A stretch of DNA of 9,017 nucleotides from Gemmatimonadota bacterium (GTDB lineage: Bacteria; Gemmatimonadota; Gemmatimonadetes; Gemmatimonadales; GWC2-71-9). The notes beneath the pieces were generated by a model. It was not told where the DNA came from and ran no database searches. It worked only from the letters and a program-made list of their open reading frames with translations. The stretch lies in assembly GCA_003220905.1 (NCBI GenBank), contig QHTS01000158.1:1-9017 (forward strand). Direction: 5' to 3'. How positions within the stretch are numbered: the first letter of the stretch is position 1; the number at the start of each line of letters is the position of its first letter. Shown one piece after another: positions 1 to 6,811 of the stretch. A program made the translations under genes and the position numbers.

Positions 1-344
1 GCCTCGCCTACCCGGCGACCGACGCCAACAAGAAGAAGATCGCCTATGAAGCGGAGCGGATCGCCAAGCAGCGCGCGGCGGAGAAGGGCGCCGCCGAAAC
101 CGAGGCGACCCGCATCGCGGAGGTCCACCTCACCTTCACGGTGAAAGTGGGTGAAGAGGACAAGCTGTTCGGCTCGGTCACCGCGAGCGACGTTCAGCGC
201 AAGCTCGAAGAACTCGGGATCCGCGTCGACAAGCGCCGGGTGGACCTCGCCGAGCCGATCCGGGAGTTGGGCGAGTTCCGCGTCGGGATCAAGCTGCATC
301 CGGACGTGCGGCCCGAGATCCAGGTGAGCGTGGTGAAGGAATAG
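1..344 (+). CDS. rplI: 50S ribosomal protein L9 (bL9), 5'-truncated
   Basis: C-terminal 113 codons of bL9, read in the frame beginning at base 3; the start lies before the window. bL9 binds 23S rRNA near the L1 stalk base with its N-terminal domain and extends a long helix to a second globular domain; it helps maintain reading frame. Visible here are the end of the N-domain (LAYPATDANKKKIAYEAERI), the charged connecting helix (KQRAAEKGAAETEATRIAE) and the whole C-terminal domain with the family pattern FTVKVGEEDKLFGSVTASD, then GIRVDKRRVDL, PIRELGEF and IKLHPDV. The family is usually about 148 residues, so roughly the first 35 are missing. It ends in TAG 40 bases before rsfS and is probably co-transcribed with it. 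Identification is firm; only the 5' end is unknown. Confidence 0.96.
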   Translation, partial: LAYPATDANKKKIAYEAERIAKQRAAEKGAAETEATRIAEVHLTFTVKVGEEDKLFGSVTASDVQRKLEELGIRVDKRRVDLAEPIRELGEFRVGIKLHPDVRPEIQVSVVKE

Positions 345-351
345 CGGCCGC

Positions 352-357
352 AGGAGG
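352..357 (+). promoter_or_regulatory. Strong Shine-Dalgarno AGGAGG upstream of rsfS, badly spaced for its ATG
   Basis: A perfect AGGAGG lies between the rplI stop and rsfS. It is 27 bases from the rsfS ATG at 385, too far for direct use, and 13 bases from a GTG at 371 that opens a five-codon frame ending in the ATGA overlap with rsfS. Either the site serves that minicistron and couples translation into rsfS, or it is a chance or vestigial site. Confidence 0.45.
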
Positions 358-370
358 ACGGAACAAACCG

Positions 371-388
371 GTGACAGGCGCGCTATGA
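371..388 (+). other. Possible five-codon leader minicistron overlapping the rsfS start
   Basis: GTG ACA GGC GCG CTA TGA encodes V/M-T-G-A-L and stops at 386-388, overlapping the rsfS ATG (385-387) as ATGA. The same overlap type joins genes elsewhere in this window, and AGGAGG at 352-357 precedes it. Nothing shows that it is translated. A five-codon frame arises easily by chance, so this is only a candidate for translational coupling. Confidence 0.15.
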
Positions 389-798
389 CTAGCAGACGGA
401 GCGGGCGCCCGGCGGGGCGTGCGGCGGAGGGGGGGGACGCGTTGGCAGCCCTCCGACTGGTGACGGCCGCGCTCGCCGACCGCAAGGCGTTGGACCCGAT
501 GGTGCTCGATCTGCGGGGTCTGACGGCCGCGGCCGACTACTTCGTCATCGTGTCGGGCACGTCGGACGCCCACGTGCGGGGGATGGCGGAGCACCTCATG
601 GAAGCGCTGGCGCCGCGCGGTGTCGTGCCGCATCATGTCGAGGGGCTCACACAGGGTCGATGGGTGCTGTTGGACTACGTAGACTTCGTGGTGCACGTGT
701 TTCATCCGGAATTGCGGGAGTTCTACCAGCTCGAGCGCCTGTGGGGCGACGCACCCGTGCTCGCGGCGGGTGTCCCAGAGAGCGGGTCGAAAGGATGA
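385..798 (+). CDS. rsfS: Ribosomal silencing factor RsfS (DUF143/Iojap family)
   Basis: 137 residues. RsfS binds uL14 on the free 50S subunit and blocks joining with 30S, which lowers translation during starvation. Family motifs are in order: VLDLRGL (40-46), DYFVIVSGTSD (51-61), the helix HVRGMAEHL (63-71), then GRWVLLDYVDFVVHVFHPE (91-109) and REFYQLERLWGDAP (111-124). The first 18 residues are an Arg/Gly/Ala-rich extension not seen in the usual 105-120 residue proteins. The ATG at 385 has only a weak ACAGG (374-378) in range. A TTG at 442, 5 bases after the G-rich run GGAGGGGGGGG (426-436), would give a 118-residue protein of normal family length and may be the real start. The stop is 5 bases before the next gene's preferred start, so the two are likely coupled. 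In many bacteria rsfS sits with nadD; here it follows rplI, still a ribosome context. Confidence 0.95.
   Translation: MTSRRSGRPAGRAAEGGDALAALRLVTAALADRKALDPMVLDLRGLTAAADYFVIVSGTSDAHVRGMAEHLMEALAPRGVVPHHVEGLTQGRWVLLDYVDFVVHVFHPELREFYQLERLWGDAPVLAAGVPESGSKG
791..795 (+). promoter_or_regulatory. Shine-Dalgarno AAGGA that selects the ATG at 804
   Basis: AAGGA sits at the very end of rsfS. It is 8 bases from the ATG at 804 but abuts another in-frame ATG at 795, which it cannot serve. Starting at 804 also gives a compact signal peptide beginning MRRIGRI. The ATG at 795 would add only three residues (MIV) and use an ATGA overlap with rsfS. Confidence 0.55.
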
Positions 799-803
799 TC
801 GTC

Positions 804-3800
804 ATGCGACGCATCGGCCGGATCGCGGCGGCGCTCGCGCTGTTCGGCGCGGCGCCGCTCGCGGCGCAGTACTTCGGGAAGAACCGAGTCCAGTACCAGG
901 CCTTCGATTTCCGGATCATCCAAACCGAGCACTTCGAGATCTACTACTATCCCGCCGAGCGGACGGCGGCGTTGGACGCCGCGCGCATGGCCGAGCGGTG
1001 GTACGCCCGCCTGTCCCGCATCCTGCACCACCAGTTCCAAGGCCGGAAGCCGATCATCCTGTACGCGTCGCAGTCCGACTTCCAGCAGACGAACACCAGC
1101 GGTGGGGAGGAGGTGCCGGAGGGGGTGGTCGCGTTCACGGAGCCGTTCAAGCACCGGATGGTCATTCCCTTCACGGGGTCCTACGCGGACTTCGAGCATG
1201 TGATGGGGCACGAAATGGTGCATCAGTTCCAGTTCGACGTGTTCAGCCGCGGCCGCATTGGTGGCGTCCAAACGTTGGCGAACGTCAACCCACCCCTCTG
1301 GTTCATGGAGGGAATGGCGGAATACCTCTCGCTGGGGCCGATCGACAACCACACCGCCATGTGGCTGCGGGACGCCTCGCTGGAAGGCCACCTGCCGACG
1401 CTGCAGCAGCTGACCTACGAGGAAGTGTTCCCCTACTACTTCGGGCACGCGATGTGGGCCTTTATCGGGGAGAAATGGGGCGACGAAGCGATCGGGCAGA
1501 TCCTCCAGGCGTCGGTGTCGGGCGGCGGCGTCGAGGGCAGCTTCAAGCGCACGCTCGGCGTCACGCTCGACGACCTCGTGAGCCAGTGGCGCGACGCGGT
1601 GCAGACGACCTATCTCCCGCAGCTCGCCGACCACTACCGCGCCCGGCGGATCGCGCAACCGCTGCTCACCCAGAAGCGCTCCGAAGGCACGCTGCACCTC
1701 GCGCCGGCGCTCACCCCGGACGGGCGCCAGATTGCGTACTTCAGCGAGAAGAACTCGTTCTTCGTCGACCTCTATCTCGCCGACGCGGAGACGGGGAAGG
1801 TCCTGCGCCGCCTCGTGAAATCGACATTGTCGAGCAACTACGAGAGCCTGCGCTTCATCAACTCCGCGGGCTCGTTCTCGCCCGATGGGCGCTACTTCGC
1901 GATCGCGGCCAAGCGCAAGGACCGCGACGACCTCGTGATCCTCGACGTGCAGAAGGACGAAGAGGTCCGCCGCATCCCCCTGCCGCTGAACGGGCTCACC
2001 ACGCCGTCGTGGTCGCCCGACGGGAAGCAGCTCGTGTTCACCGGATACGACGGGGGCGTCACGGACCTGTTCGTCGTGAACGCCGACGGCTCGAAGCTGC
2101 ACCGGCTCACGAACGACAAATACGCCGACCTGCAGCCGTCCTGGGGGCCTGACGGGAAGACGATCGCGTTCGCCACCGACCGCGGCCCCGCGACCGACTT
2201 CGACACGCTCACGTTCGGCAACCTGCGGATCGCCCTGTTCCACCTCGACAAGGGCACCATCGACGTGCTCGGACACATGGACCAGGGGAAGAATATCAAT
2301 CCCGCCTGGGCGCCGGACGGCCGCTCGCTGGCGTTCGTGTCCGACCGCAGCGGGATCAGCAACATCTTCCTGTACGACTTCGGCGACGCCAACATTTATC
2401 AGCTCACCGACATGTACACGGGCGTCTCAGGTATCACGCCCTACTCGCCGTGCCTCTCCTGGGCGCACGAGGCCGATCGCCTCGCCTTCGCCTACTATGA
2501 AGAAGACGAGTACAACGTGTACGCCGTGGACAATCCGCGCTCGCTCAAGCGGAAACCGTACCAGGCCCCCGCCGTGCCCCCGGTGACGTCGCTGCTCGCC
2601 GCCGAGCGCCGCGCGCTCGCCGGACCGACGACGGTCGCGGCCGCCGCCGCGGCCGCCGCGCCGGCCGACCCGGGGCCCCGCGCCGGCACGTCGGTGTATC
2701 GCTCGCCCACCGGGTTCCGGGCTTCCGGCACCACGCCGCAGACGTCCGACAGCGGCGCGGCGCCGGCCCCCATATCGGTGAAGACCCTCATCGACTCGTC
2801 GCCCGCCCTGCCGGACACGAGCGAGTTCACCTTCAAGGCCTATCACACCCGGTTCAGCCCGGACTACGTGGCGCGGCCGACCATCGGCTACGAGCGGGAT
2901 AACTTCGGCCGCGGCTTCTTCGGCGGCACCGCGATCTCGCTGTCGGACATCCTCGGCAACCACACGTTGGTGTTCTCGGGCGCGGTGAACGGGCGCCTGA
3001 GCGAAGCCCAGGTGCTCGCCGCCTACATCAACCAGGCACACCGCCTCAACTGGGCGTTCGGCGGCTCGCAGGATCCGCTATACTTCTACCAGCCGACCCT
3101 GTTCCAGTCCGACCCGTCGAACGCGAACAACATCATCGTCACGCAGCAGACCGAGCGGTTCGTCATCCGCGACGTATTCGCGCAGAGTTTCTACCCCTTC
3201 AGCCGCTTCACCCGGGTAGAGCTCGGCGGCCATTTCACGAACATCAGCCAAGCGCTGCTACAACAGGCCTTCCTCGTGCGGCGGGCCGACCAGGCCTTGC
3301 TGGGCGTCGGAGAGCCGGTGACGGTGAGCGGACCTTCCATCAGTTACTACGGCCCGCAGGTCGCTCTGGTCCACGACAACTCGCTGTTCGGGTGGGTAGG
3401 ACCGTTCGCGGGGTCCCGCTGGCGCTTCGAGGTATCGCCCACGTTCGGTTCGTGGCGGTTCACCCAGGGGTTGGCCGACTGGCGGCGCTACTTCTTCGCG
3501 CGGCCGTTCACCCTCGCCCTGCGGGGCCTGTTCTTCGGCCGCTTCGGGCGGGACGCCGACTTGTTCCCGCAATTCCTCGGGAGCACGCAACTGATCCGCG
3601 GCTACACGGCGGGTTCCATCATCAACAACGAGTGTCTCGCCGCGACAACGAGCTGCCCCGAGCTCGACCAGCTCATCGGCTCGCGTCTGGCCGTGGCGAG
3701 CGCCGAGCTGCGCTTCCCGCTCACCCGCAGCCTGGTGCTCGGCTTCCTCCCGGTGGGGCTCCCCCCCATCGAGGGCGCCATCTTCTATGATGCGGGGCTC

Positions 3801-4010
3801 GCGTGGGACTCGAACTCCAAGATCGTGGGGAGTCGCTCCGCCAGCCAAGCCGCCCAGGCCGATGTCTACCGGGCCCCGCTGCGCAGCTGGGGCGGTTCGA
3901 TCCGGCTGAACTTCCTCGGCTTCGTGGTGTTACGGTTCGACTACACCAAGCCGCTCTCGCGGCCACATGACAATCCCTACTGGACGGTGAGCCTCGGCCC
4001 AACGTTCTAA
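804..4010 (+). CDS. Secreted gluzincin-like peptidase, TolB-type propeller and Omp85-like barrel fusion protein
   Basis: 1068 residues. A signal peptide (MRRIGRIAAALALFGAAPLAAQ, about 1-22) is followed by a peptidase-MA-like domain (about 30-290). This has HEMVH at 136-140 and WFMEGMAEY at 166-174, whose E169 is the likely third zinc ligand, as in HExxH...E gluzincins. About 300-580 is a TolB/PD40 propeller with repeated blade motifs: LTPDGRQIAY, FSPDGRYFAI, WSPDGKQLVF, WGPDGKTIAF and WAPDGRSLAF. A low-complexity Ala/Pro/Ser linker (about 585-670) includes eight alanines in a row (612-619). About 675-1068 resembles an Omp85/BamA barrel: it carries IRGY (931-934), matching the family's loop-6 (V/I)RG(F/Y) motif, and ends in aromatic strands with a terminal Phe (WTVSLGPTF). 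No POTRA domains are evident. C944 and C951, shortly after IRGY, could form a disulfide. It should sit in the outer membrane with the first two domains in the periplasm or outside. The substrate is unknown. The domain calls are strong; the overall role is not known to me. Confidence 0.85.
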   Translation: MRRIGRIAAALALFGAAPLAAQYFGKNRVQYQAFDFRIIQTEHFEIYYYPAERTAALDAARMAERWYARLSRILHHQFQGRKPIILYASQSDFQQTNTSGGEEVPEGVVAFTEPFKHRMVIPFTGSYADFEHVMGHEMVHQFQFDVFSRGRIGGVQTLANVNPPLWFMEGMAEYLSLGPIDNHTAMWLRDASLEGHLPTLQQLTYEEVFPYYFGHAMWAFIGEKWGDEAIGQILQASVSGGGVEGSFKRTLGVTLDDLVSQWRDAVQTTYLPQLADHYRARRIAQPLLTQKRSEGTLHLAPALTPDGRQIAYFSEKNSFFVDLYLADAETGKVLRRLVKSTLSSNYESLRFINSAGSFSPDGRYFAIAAKRKDRDDLVILDVQKDEEVRRIPLPLNGLTTPSWSPDGKQLVFTGYDGGVTDLFVVNADGSKLHRLTNDKYADLQPSWGPDGKTIAFATDRGPATDFDTLTFGNLRIALFHLDKGTIDVLGHMDQGKNINPAWAPDGRSLAFVSDRSGISNIFLYDFGDANIYQLTDMYTGVSGITPYSPCLSWAHEADRLAFAYYEEDEYNVYAVDNPRSLKRKPYQAPAVPPVTSLLAAERRALAGPTTVAAAAAAAAPADPGPRAGTSVYRSPTGFRASGTTPQTSDSGAAPAPISVKTLIDSSPALPDTSEFTFKAYHTRFSPDYVARPTIGYERDNFGRGFFGGTAISLSDILGNHTLVFSGAVNGRLSEAQVLAAYINQAHRLNWAFGGSQDPLYFYQPTLFQSDPSNANNIIVTQQTERFVIRDVFAQSFYPFSRFTRVELGGHFTNISQALLQQAFLVRRADQALLGVGEPVTVSGPSISYYGPQVALVHDNSLFGWVGPFAGSRWRFEVSPTFGSWRFTQGLADWRRYFFARPFTLALRGLFFGRFGRDADLFPQFLGSTQLIRGYTAGSIINNECLAATTSCPELDQLIGSRLAVASAELRFPLTRSLVLGFLPVGLPPIEGAIFYDAGLAWDSNSKIVGSRSASQAAQADVYRAPLRSWGGSIRLNFLGFVVLRFDYTKPLSRPHDNPYWTVSLGPTF
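2637..2660 (+). repeat. Poly-alanine coding tract (GCG/GCC)8
   Basis: Eight consecutive alanine codons, all GCG or GCC, encode residues 612-619 of the peptidase-propeller-barrel protein. The tract lies in the linker between propeller and barrel, followed by a Pro/Ala/Gly stretch. It is simple in sequence and could vary in length by slippage, but it is in frame here and fits a flexible linker. Confidence 0.6.
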
Positions 4011-4029
4011 CTCCGCATCGCTAAACCAC

Positions 4030-4058
4030 TTGTCATGGCCTCGCCGGTTGCCTATCTT
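4030..4058 (+). promoter_or_regulatory. Candidate sigma70-type promoter for the SPOR-smc unit
   Basis: TTGTCA (4030-4035, five of six bases of the -35 consensus) and TATCTT (4053-4058, four of six of the -10) are separated by exactly 17 bases. They lie in the only gap of note in the window. Transcription would begin near 4065, about 10 bases before the TTG start at 4074, giving a very short leader. The region is less GC-rich than its surroundings. Prediction is by eye from consensus; consensus use in this phylum may differ. Confidence 0.5.
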
Positions 4059-4073
4059 GTCCGGCGAGGCCAT
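4035..4073. promoter_or_regulatory. Perfect 13-bp inverted repeat: operator, terminator or translation-control hairpin
   Basis: ATGGCCTCGCCGG (4035-4047) and its exact complement CCGGCGAGGCCAT (4061-4073) flank a 13-base loop. The dyad centre is at 4054, inside the candidate -10 element. As RNA it is a stable GC-rich stem followed only by TTTG, so it would be an atypical intrinsic terminator for the preceding gene (stop at 4008-4010). As DNA it could be a repressor operator. The 3' arm also contains GAGG (4066-4069), the only ribosome-binding candidate for the TTG at 4074, so folding in read-through RNA would hide it. The repeat is certain; its role is open. Confidence 0.6.
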
Positions 4074-5540
4074 TTGCGTACCCGCTACCTCCTCGTCACC
4101 AGCCTGGCGCTCTGGGGCTGCCGGTCCAGGGCGCCTGCCGCATCATCGTCGGAACCGCCTGCCAAACAAGCGGTTAGCCGAGCTGCCGGCGGCGCCGCTC
4201 GTACCGCCGGGGTCGCCATCCGCATCCCGACAAAGGGGGGGGCGCCCCGGGTGTATCGCCTGCCCACCATGGTGGAGATCCCCACCGCGATTCGCGGCAA
4301 GCTCCCTCCGGTCACCCGGGTGATCGGCCTCGACACCGAAGCTGAGTTTCTCTACGTCACCACCGCCACGAAGGACACGAGCGCGAAGAAAAAGGGTCCG
4401 CGCGCCAAGAAAGACACGAGCGCCACGACTCCGAAGAGCGACGTCCTTGCGCTCGATCTCGGCAGCGCCCGAGTCGACACCGTGGCCAGCGGGATCGAGC
4501 GGGCGACGCTCGGTCCCGACGGCACCCTGTATACCGTCGACGCGAAGCGCCGGGTCGTGACGCTCGCACGGCGGGTGCGGGTCGCCTGGCCGCAGCCCTT
4601 GCCAGGCGTGCCGCTGCAGCTGTTCGGCGCCGCCGACCAGCGCCTCGTCGTGGCCGACCCACCGGCGCTCATCACCGCCGCCGCCGATCAACCGCCCACC
4701 AGTCGACCACTGCCGGCCGGAAGCGACGTGGCGGCGACCCGCTGGGGCGACCTGGTTGGCGTGGCCGCCGACTCAGGGATCGTCCTCATCGATCCGCTCG
4801 GCCGTCGCGAGGCCGCCTTCGTCCCGCTCGCCGACCATCCGCGCGCGCTGGTGTTCTCGCCGTCGGGCCATCGCATTTACGTCGCCCGACGCACGGAGCC
4901 CGGCCTGGCGGCGATCGACCGCTACGACCACGAGGAGATCGACGGCATCGCGCTCCCGTTGCCCGCGGCAACCATCCGGCTCGACCCGCTCGGACGCTGG
5001 TTGCTGGCCAAGCCGGCGGCGGGAGACTCGGTATTCGTCGTGGACCTCCCGGTGAAACGGCTCGTCGGGACGCTGGCGAGTGCGTGGCGGACGGATCTCC
5101 CCGACATTGCCCCGGACGGCGCGCTGCTCGTGCGCCAGGGAGACGACGTGGTGGCGTACCGGCCCGACTCGCTCGCGGCCACGGGCCGCGTGAAGGGAGG
5201 CGGGGCGGACCTGTGGATGCTCACCGGGTGGCGGCCCCGCGGCGCGTATCGCGGCGCGTTCGGAGACGCGGGTGCGCAGCCCGACCAGGGTGCGGCGTCC
5301 GATACGGCGGGACCCGAGGGACCGATGTACGTGCAAGTATCGACGTCGCAGAACGAGGCCTGGTCGTCGGAGATGGCGCAGCAGCTCACCCGCGCGGGGC
5401 TCGCCGCGCGCGTGCTCCAACCCCGCAATCCCGACGACGGCTACCGCGTGGTGCTCGGGCCCTACCCCACACGAGCGCAGGCCGAGGGCATCGGCCGCAA
5501 GCTCGGCCGCCCCTTCTGGATCTACCAGCCCACGCCGTGA
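4074..5540 (+). CDS. Lipoprotein with beta-propeller-like repeats and C-terminal SPOR domain
   Basis: 488 residues from TTG at 4074. That start gives MRTRYLLVTSLALWGC, a textbook lipoprotein signal with lipobox LWGC and lipidated Cys16. An in-frame ATG at 4035 would add 13 residues, lies in the inverted repeat and lacks a Shine-Dalgarno, so I reject it. After a Ser/Ala/Pro linker come propeller-like repeats from about 70 to 395, for example LGPDGTLYTVD, FSPSGHRIYVAR, LDPLGRWLLAK and IAPDGALLVRQ. A Lys/Thr-rich insert occupies about 97-122. The C-terminus (about 417-488) is a SPOR domain: YVQVSTSQ starting at 419, then YRVVLGPYPTRAQAEGIGRKL. SPOR domains bind glycan strands of septal peptidoglycan lacking stem peptides. 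The protein is probably an outer-membrane lipoprotein facing the periplasm that recognises the division site, its propeller serving as a partner-binding platform (inference). GTGA overlap joins it to the next gene. Confidence 0.85.
   Translation: MRTRYLLVTSLALWGCRSRAPAASSSEPPAKQAVSRAAGGAARTAGVAIRIPTKGGAPRVYRLPTMVEIPTAIRGKLPPVTRVIGLDTEAEFLYVTTATKDTSAKKKGPRAKKDTSATTPKSDVLALDLGSARVDTVASGIERATLGPDGTLYTVDAKRRVVTLARRVRVAWPQPLPGVPLQLFGAADQRLVVADPPALITAAADQPPTSRPLPAGSDVAATRWGDLVGVAADSGIVLIDPLGRREAAFVPLADHPRALVFSPSGHRIYVARRTEPGLAAIDRYDHEEIDGIALPLPAATIRLDPLGRWLLAKPAAGDSVFVVDLPVKRLVGTLASAWRTDLPDIAPDGALLVRQGDDVVAYRPDSLAATGRVKGGGADLWMLTGWRPRGAYRGAFGDAGAQPDQGAASDTAGPEGPMYVQVSTSQNEAWSSEMAQQLTRAGLAARVLQPRNPDDGYRVVLGPYPTRAQAEGIGRKLGRPFWIYQPTP
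4374..4423 (+). repeat. Imperfect direct repeat encoding a Lys/Asp/Thr-rich insert
   Basis: The 11-mer GACACGAGCGC occurs at 4374-4384 and 4413-4423, each giving K-D-T-S-A in the lipoprotein, with a lysine-rich stretch between. It looks like a small in-frame duplication in a surface loop of the propeller. The bases here are more A-rich than the flanking coding sequence. Confidence 0.5.
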
Positions 5541-6811
5541 CCGTTCGCCCGCTGCCACGCTCGCGCCTCGACGCGCTGGTGCCGTCGCTGGTCACCGGAC
5601 AAGCGCTCGTCGCGCTGGTGCCGGCGACGGGGGACTTGAACTGGGCTGCGGGCGCCGCGTGGGACGTCGCCCGGGCCGCTGCGCTCGCCGACCGGCGGAT
5701 CGCGCTGGTGGATTTGTGGCTGGAGCACCCGACGCTCCACGAAACGGTCGGCCTCGCGCCCACCGAGGGGATCGTGGATGCGTTCGAGTACGATGTGTCG
5801 CTCACCAAGGCAGCGCACCAGGTCGACCGTGTGTTCTTCATCGCTGCGGGCACCGTGACGGCGCACGCGGGCGACCTGTTCGCGAATCCCCGCTGGAAGA
5901 AGCTGCACGGGGGTTTCCGGGTCGAGAACGCCCTGCTGCTCCTGTATCTCTCCGCGGGCGCGCTCGCCCGGCTCTCGGCGGTCCCGGACGGATTGATCGT
6001 GCTGTCGCCCGACGGCTATGAGCCGGAGTCGTCGATCGGCCAGGGGATCACGGCGGTGATGGAGCGCGGCGTGCCGCTGCTGGGCGTGGTGCGCGAGCGC
6101 TGGACGCCGGCGGCGGCGCCGGCGCCGGACCCGCGATCGGTCGCGCCCCCGCCGGGGCGCATCTCGGCCTCGGTGCGGCGCCCGTCGCATCGGCTGGCCC
6201 GCCCGGTGGTCGTGGCCGCGACGCTGGCAGCGGGCGCGGCCGGCGGCTGGGGGCTGCTCGCCCGCGGGGCGGAGCAGCGCCGGGCGCCTGCTCCCGTCCC
6301 GGCGGCGCCGGTGCGGGCGCGACCGGTCGCCGCCGCGCCGGCCCCGCGCGTCGATTCGCTCGCCTGGACCGTGCAGCTCGCTGCATACGCGAGACTCGAC
6401 AAGGCGCTCGCCCTCGCGGACCGCCTGGCGGCGGACGGCGTCGCCGCCTTCGTGACGCCGGTGGCCTTGGACGATCGCCGCGGCAGCGCGGTGTGGTATC
6501 GCGTGCTCGCCGGCGCGTTCCCGACGCGCGACGCCGCCCTGGGTGGCCGCACCGGGATGTGGAAGCAGGGTCTCGCCGCGCGCGGCCAGGGCGATGTGCT
6601 GCGCGCTCCGTATTCCTTCTCGCTGAGCGACCGCGCGCCGGCAGTCGGCAGCCTGCGGGCGCGCGGCATTCCGGCGGTCCCGTGGGGCGCCGGTTCGCGT
6701 TTGTTGGCGGGCGCGTTCGAGACGCCCGAGCAGGCGAGCCTCCTCGAAGCGCGGCTCAAGCGAGCCGGCGTTCAGGCCACTCTCGTCACCCGGATGGGGA
6801 CCCCTCGATGA
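5537..6811 (+). CDS. Degenerate ParA/BY-kinase-like ATPase fused to a TM helix and SPOR domains
   Basis: 424 residues from GTG at 5537, overlapping the lipoprotein stop as GTGA; with no clear Shine-Dalgarno, translation probably depends on coupling. Residues 20-200 resemble the MinD/ParA/CpsD P-loop fold: strand QALVALVP, helix, then RRIALVDLWLEHPTLHETVGL (54-73), matching the Walker A' region (IDADLRRP-LH) of tyrosine-kinase-like ATPases, and later DGLIVLSPDGYE and GVPLLGVVRER. The Walker A segment reads VPATGDLNWA (28-37) in place of GxxGxGK(S/T), and the second Walker A' Asp is W61. ATP hydrolysis is therefore doubtful. A basic stretch (VRRPSHRLAR) precedes one TM helix (223-242), placing the N-domain in the cytosol. 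A Pro/Ala linker leads to a periplasmic SPOR domain (277-350: WTVQLAAYA, YRVLAGAFPTRDAA) and a second degenerate copy (about 357-422: RLLAGAFETPEQASLLEARL). ATGA overlap with smc follows. No gene name known to me fits. Confidence 0.8.
   Translation: MTVRPLPRSRLDALVPSLVTGQALVALVPATGDLNWAAGAAWDVARAAALADRRIALVDLWLEHPTLHETVGLAPTEGIVDAFEYDVSLTKAAHQVDRVFFIAAGTVTAHAGDLFANPRWKKLHGGFRVENALLLLYLSAGALARLSAVPDGLIVLSPDGYEPESSIGQGITAVMERGVPLLGVVRERWTPAAAPAPDPRSVAPPPGRISASVRRPSHRLARPVVVAATLAAGAAGGWGLLARGAEQRRAPAPVPAAPVRARPVAAAPAPRVDSLAWTVQLAAYARLDKALALADRLAADGVAAFVTPVALDDRRGSAVWYRVLAGAFPTRDAALGGRTGMWKQGLAARGQGDVLRAPYSFSLSDRAPAVGSLRARGIPAVPWGAGSRLLAGAFETPEQASLLEARLKRAGVQATLVTRMGTPR

Noticed and set aside
660..803. 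Upstream extension of the peptidase-propeller-barrel gene into rsfS
   Set aside because: It would place 48 basic residues before a clear signal peptide and overlap rsfS deeply. AAGGA supports the ATG at 804.
770..2152. Forward open frame of 460 codons overlapping the peptidase-propeller gene in another frame
   Set aside because: Arg/Pro/Ala-rich shadow of a real gene; no motifs, and it would bury a well-supported reading frame.
723..2276. Long reverse-strand open frame (517 codons) opposite the peptidase domain
   Set aside because: The protein would be Arg/Val/Glu-rich with no recognisable domain. The opposite strand has strong motifs throughout, and such antisense frames are expected in GC-rich coding DNA.
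4035..4073. ATG at 4035 as start of the SPOR lipoprotein
   Set aside because: It lies in the inverted repeat and promoter region, lacks a Shine-Dalgarno and would put 13 extra residues before a complete lipoprotein signal that starts at 4074.
5084..5536. Upstream extension of the ParA-like/SPOR gene inside the lipoprotein gene
   Set aside because: The extension is Arg/Pro-rich shadow of the lipoprotein's SPOR region; the GTG at 5537 matches the overlap style of this unit and begins just before the fold.
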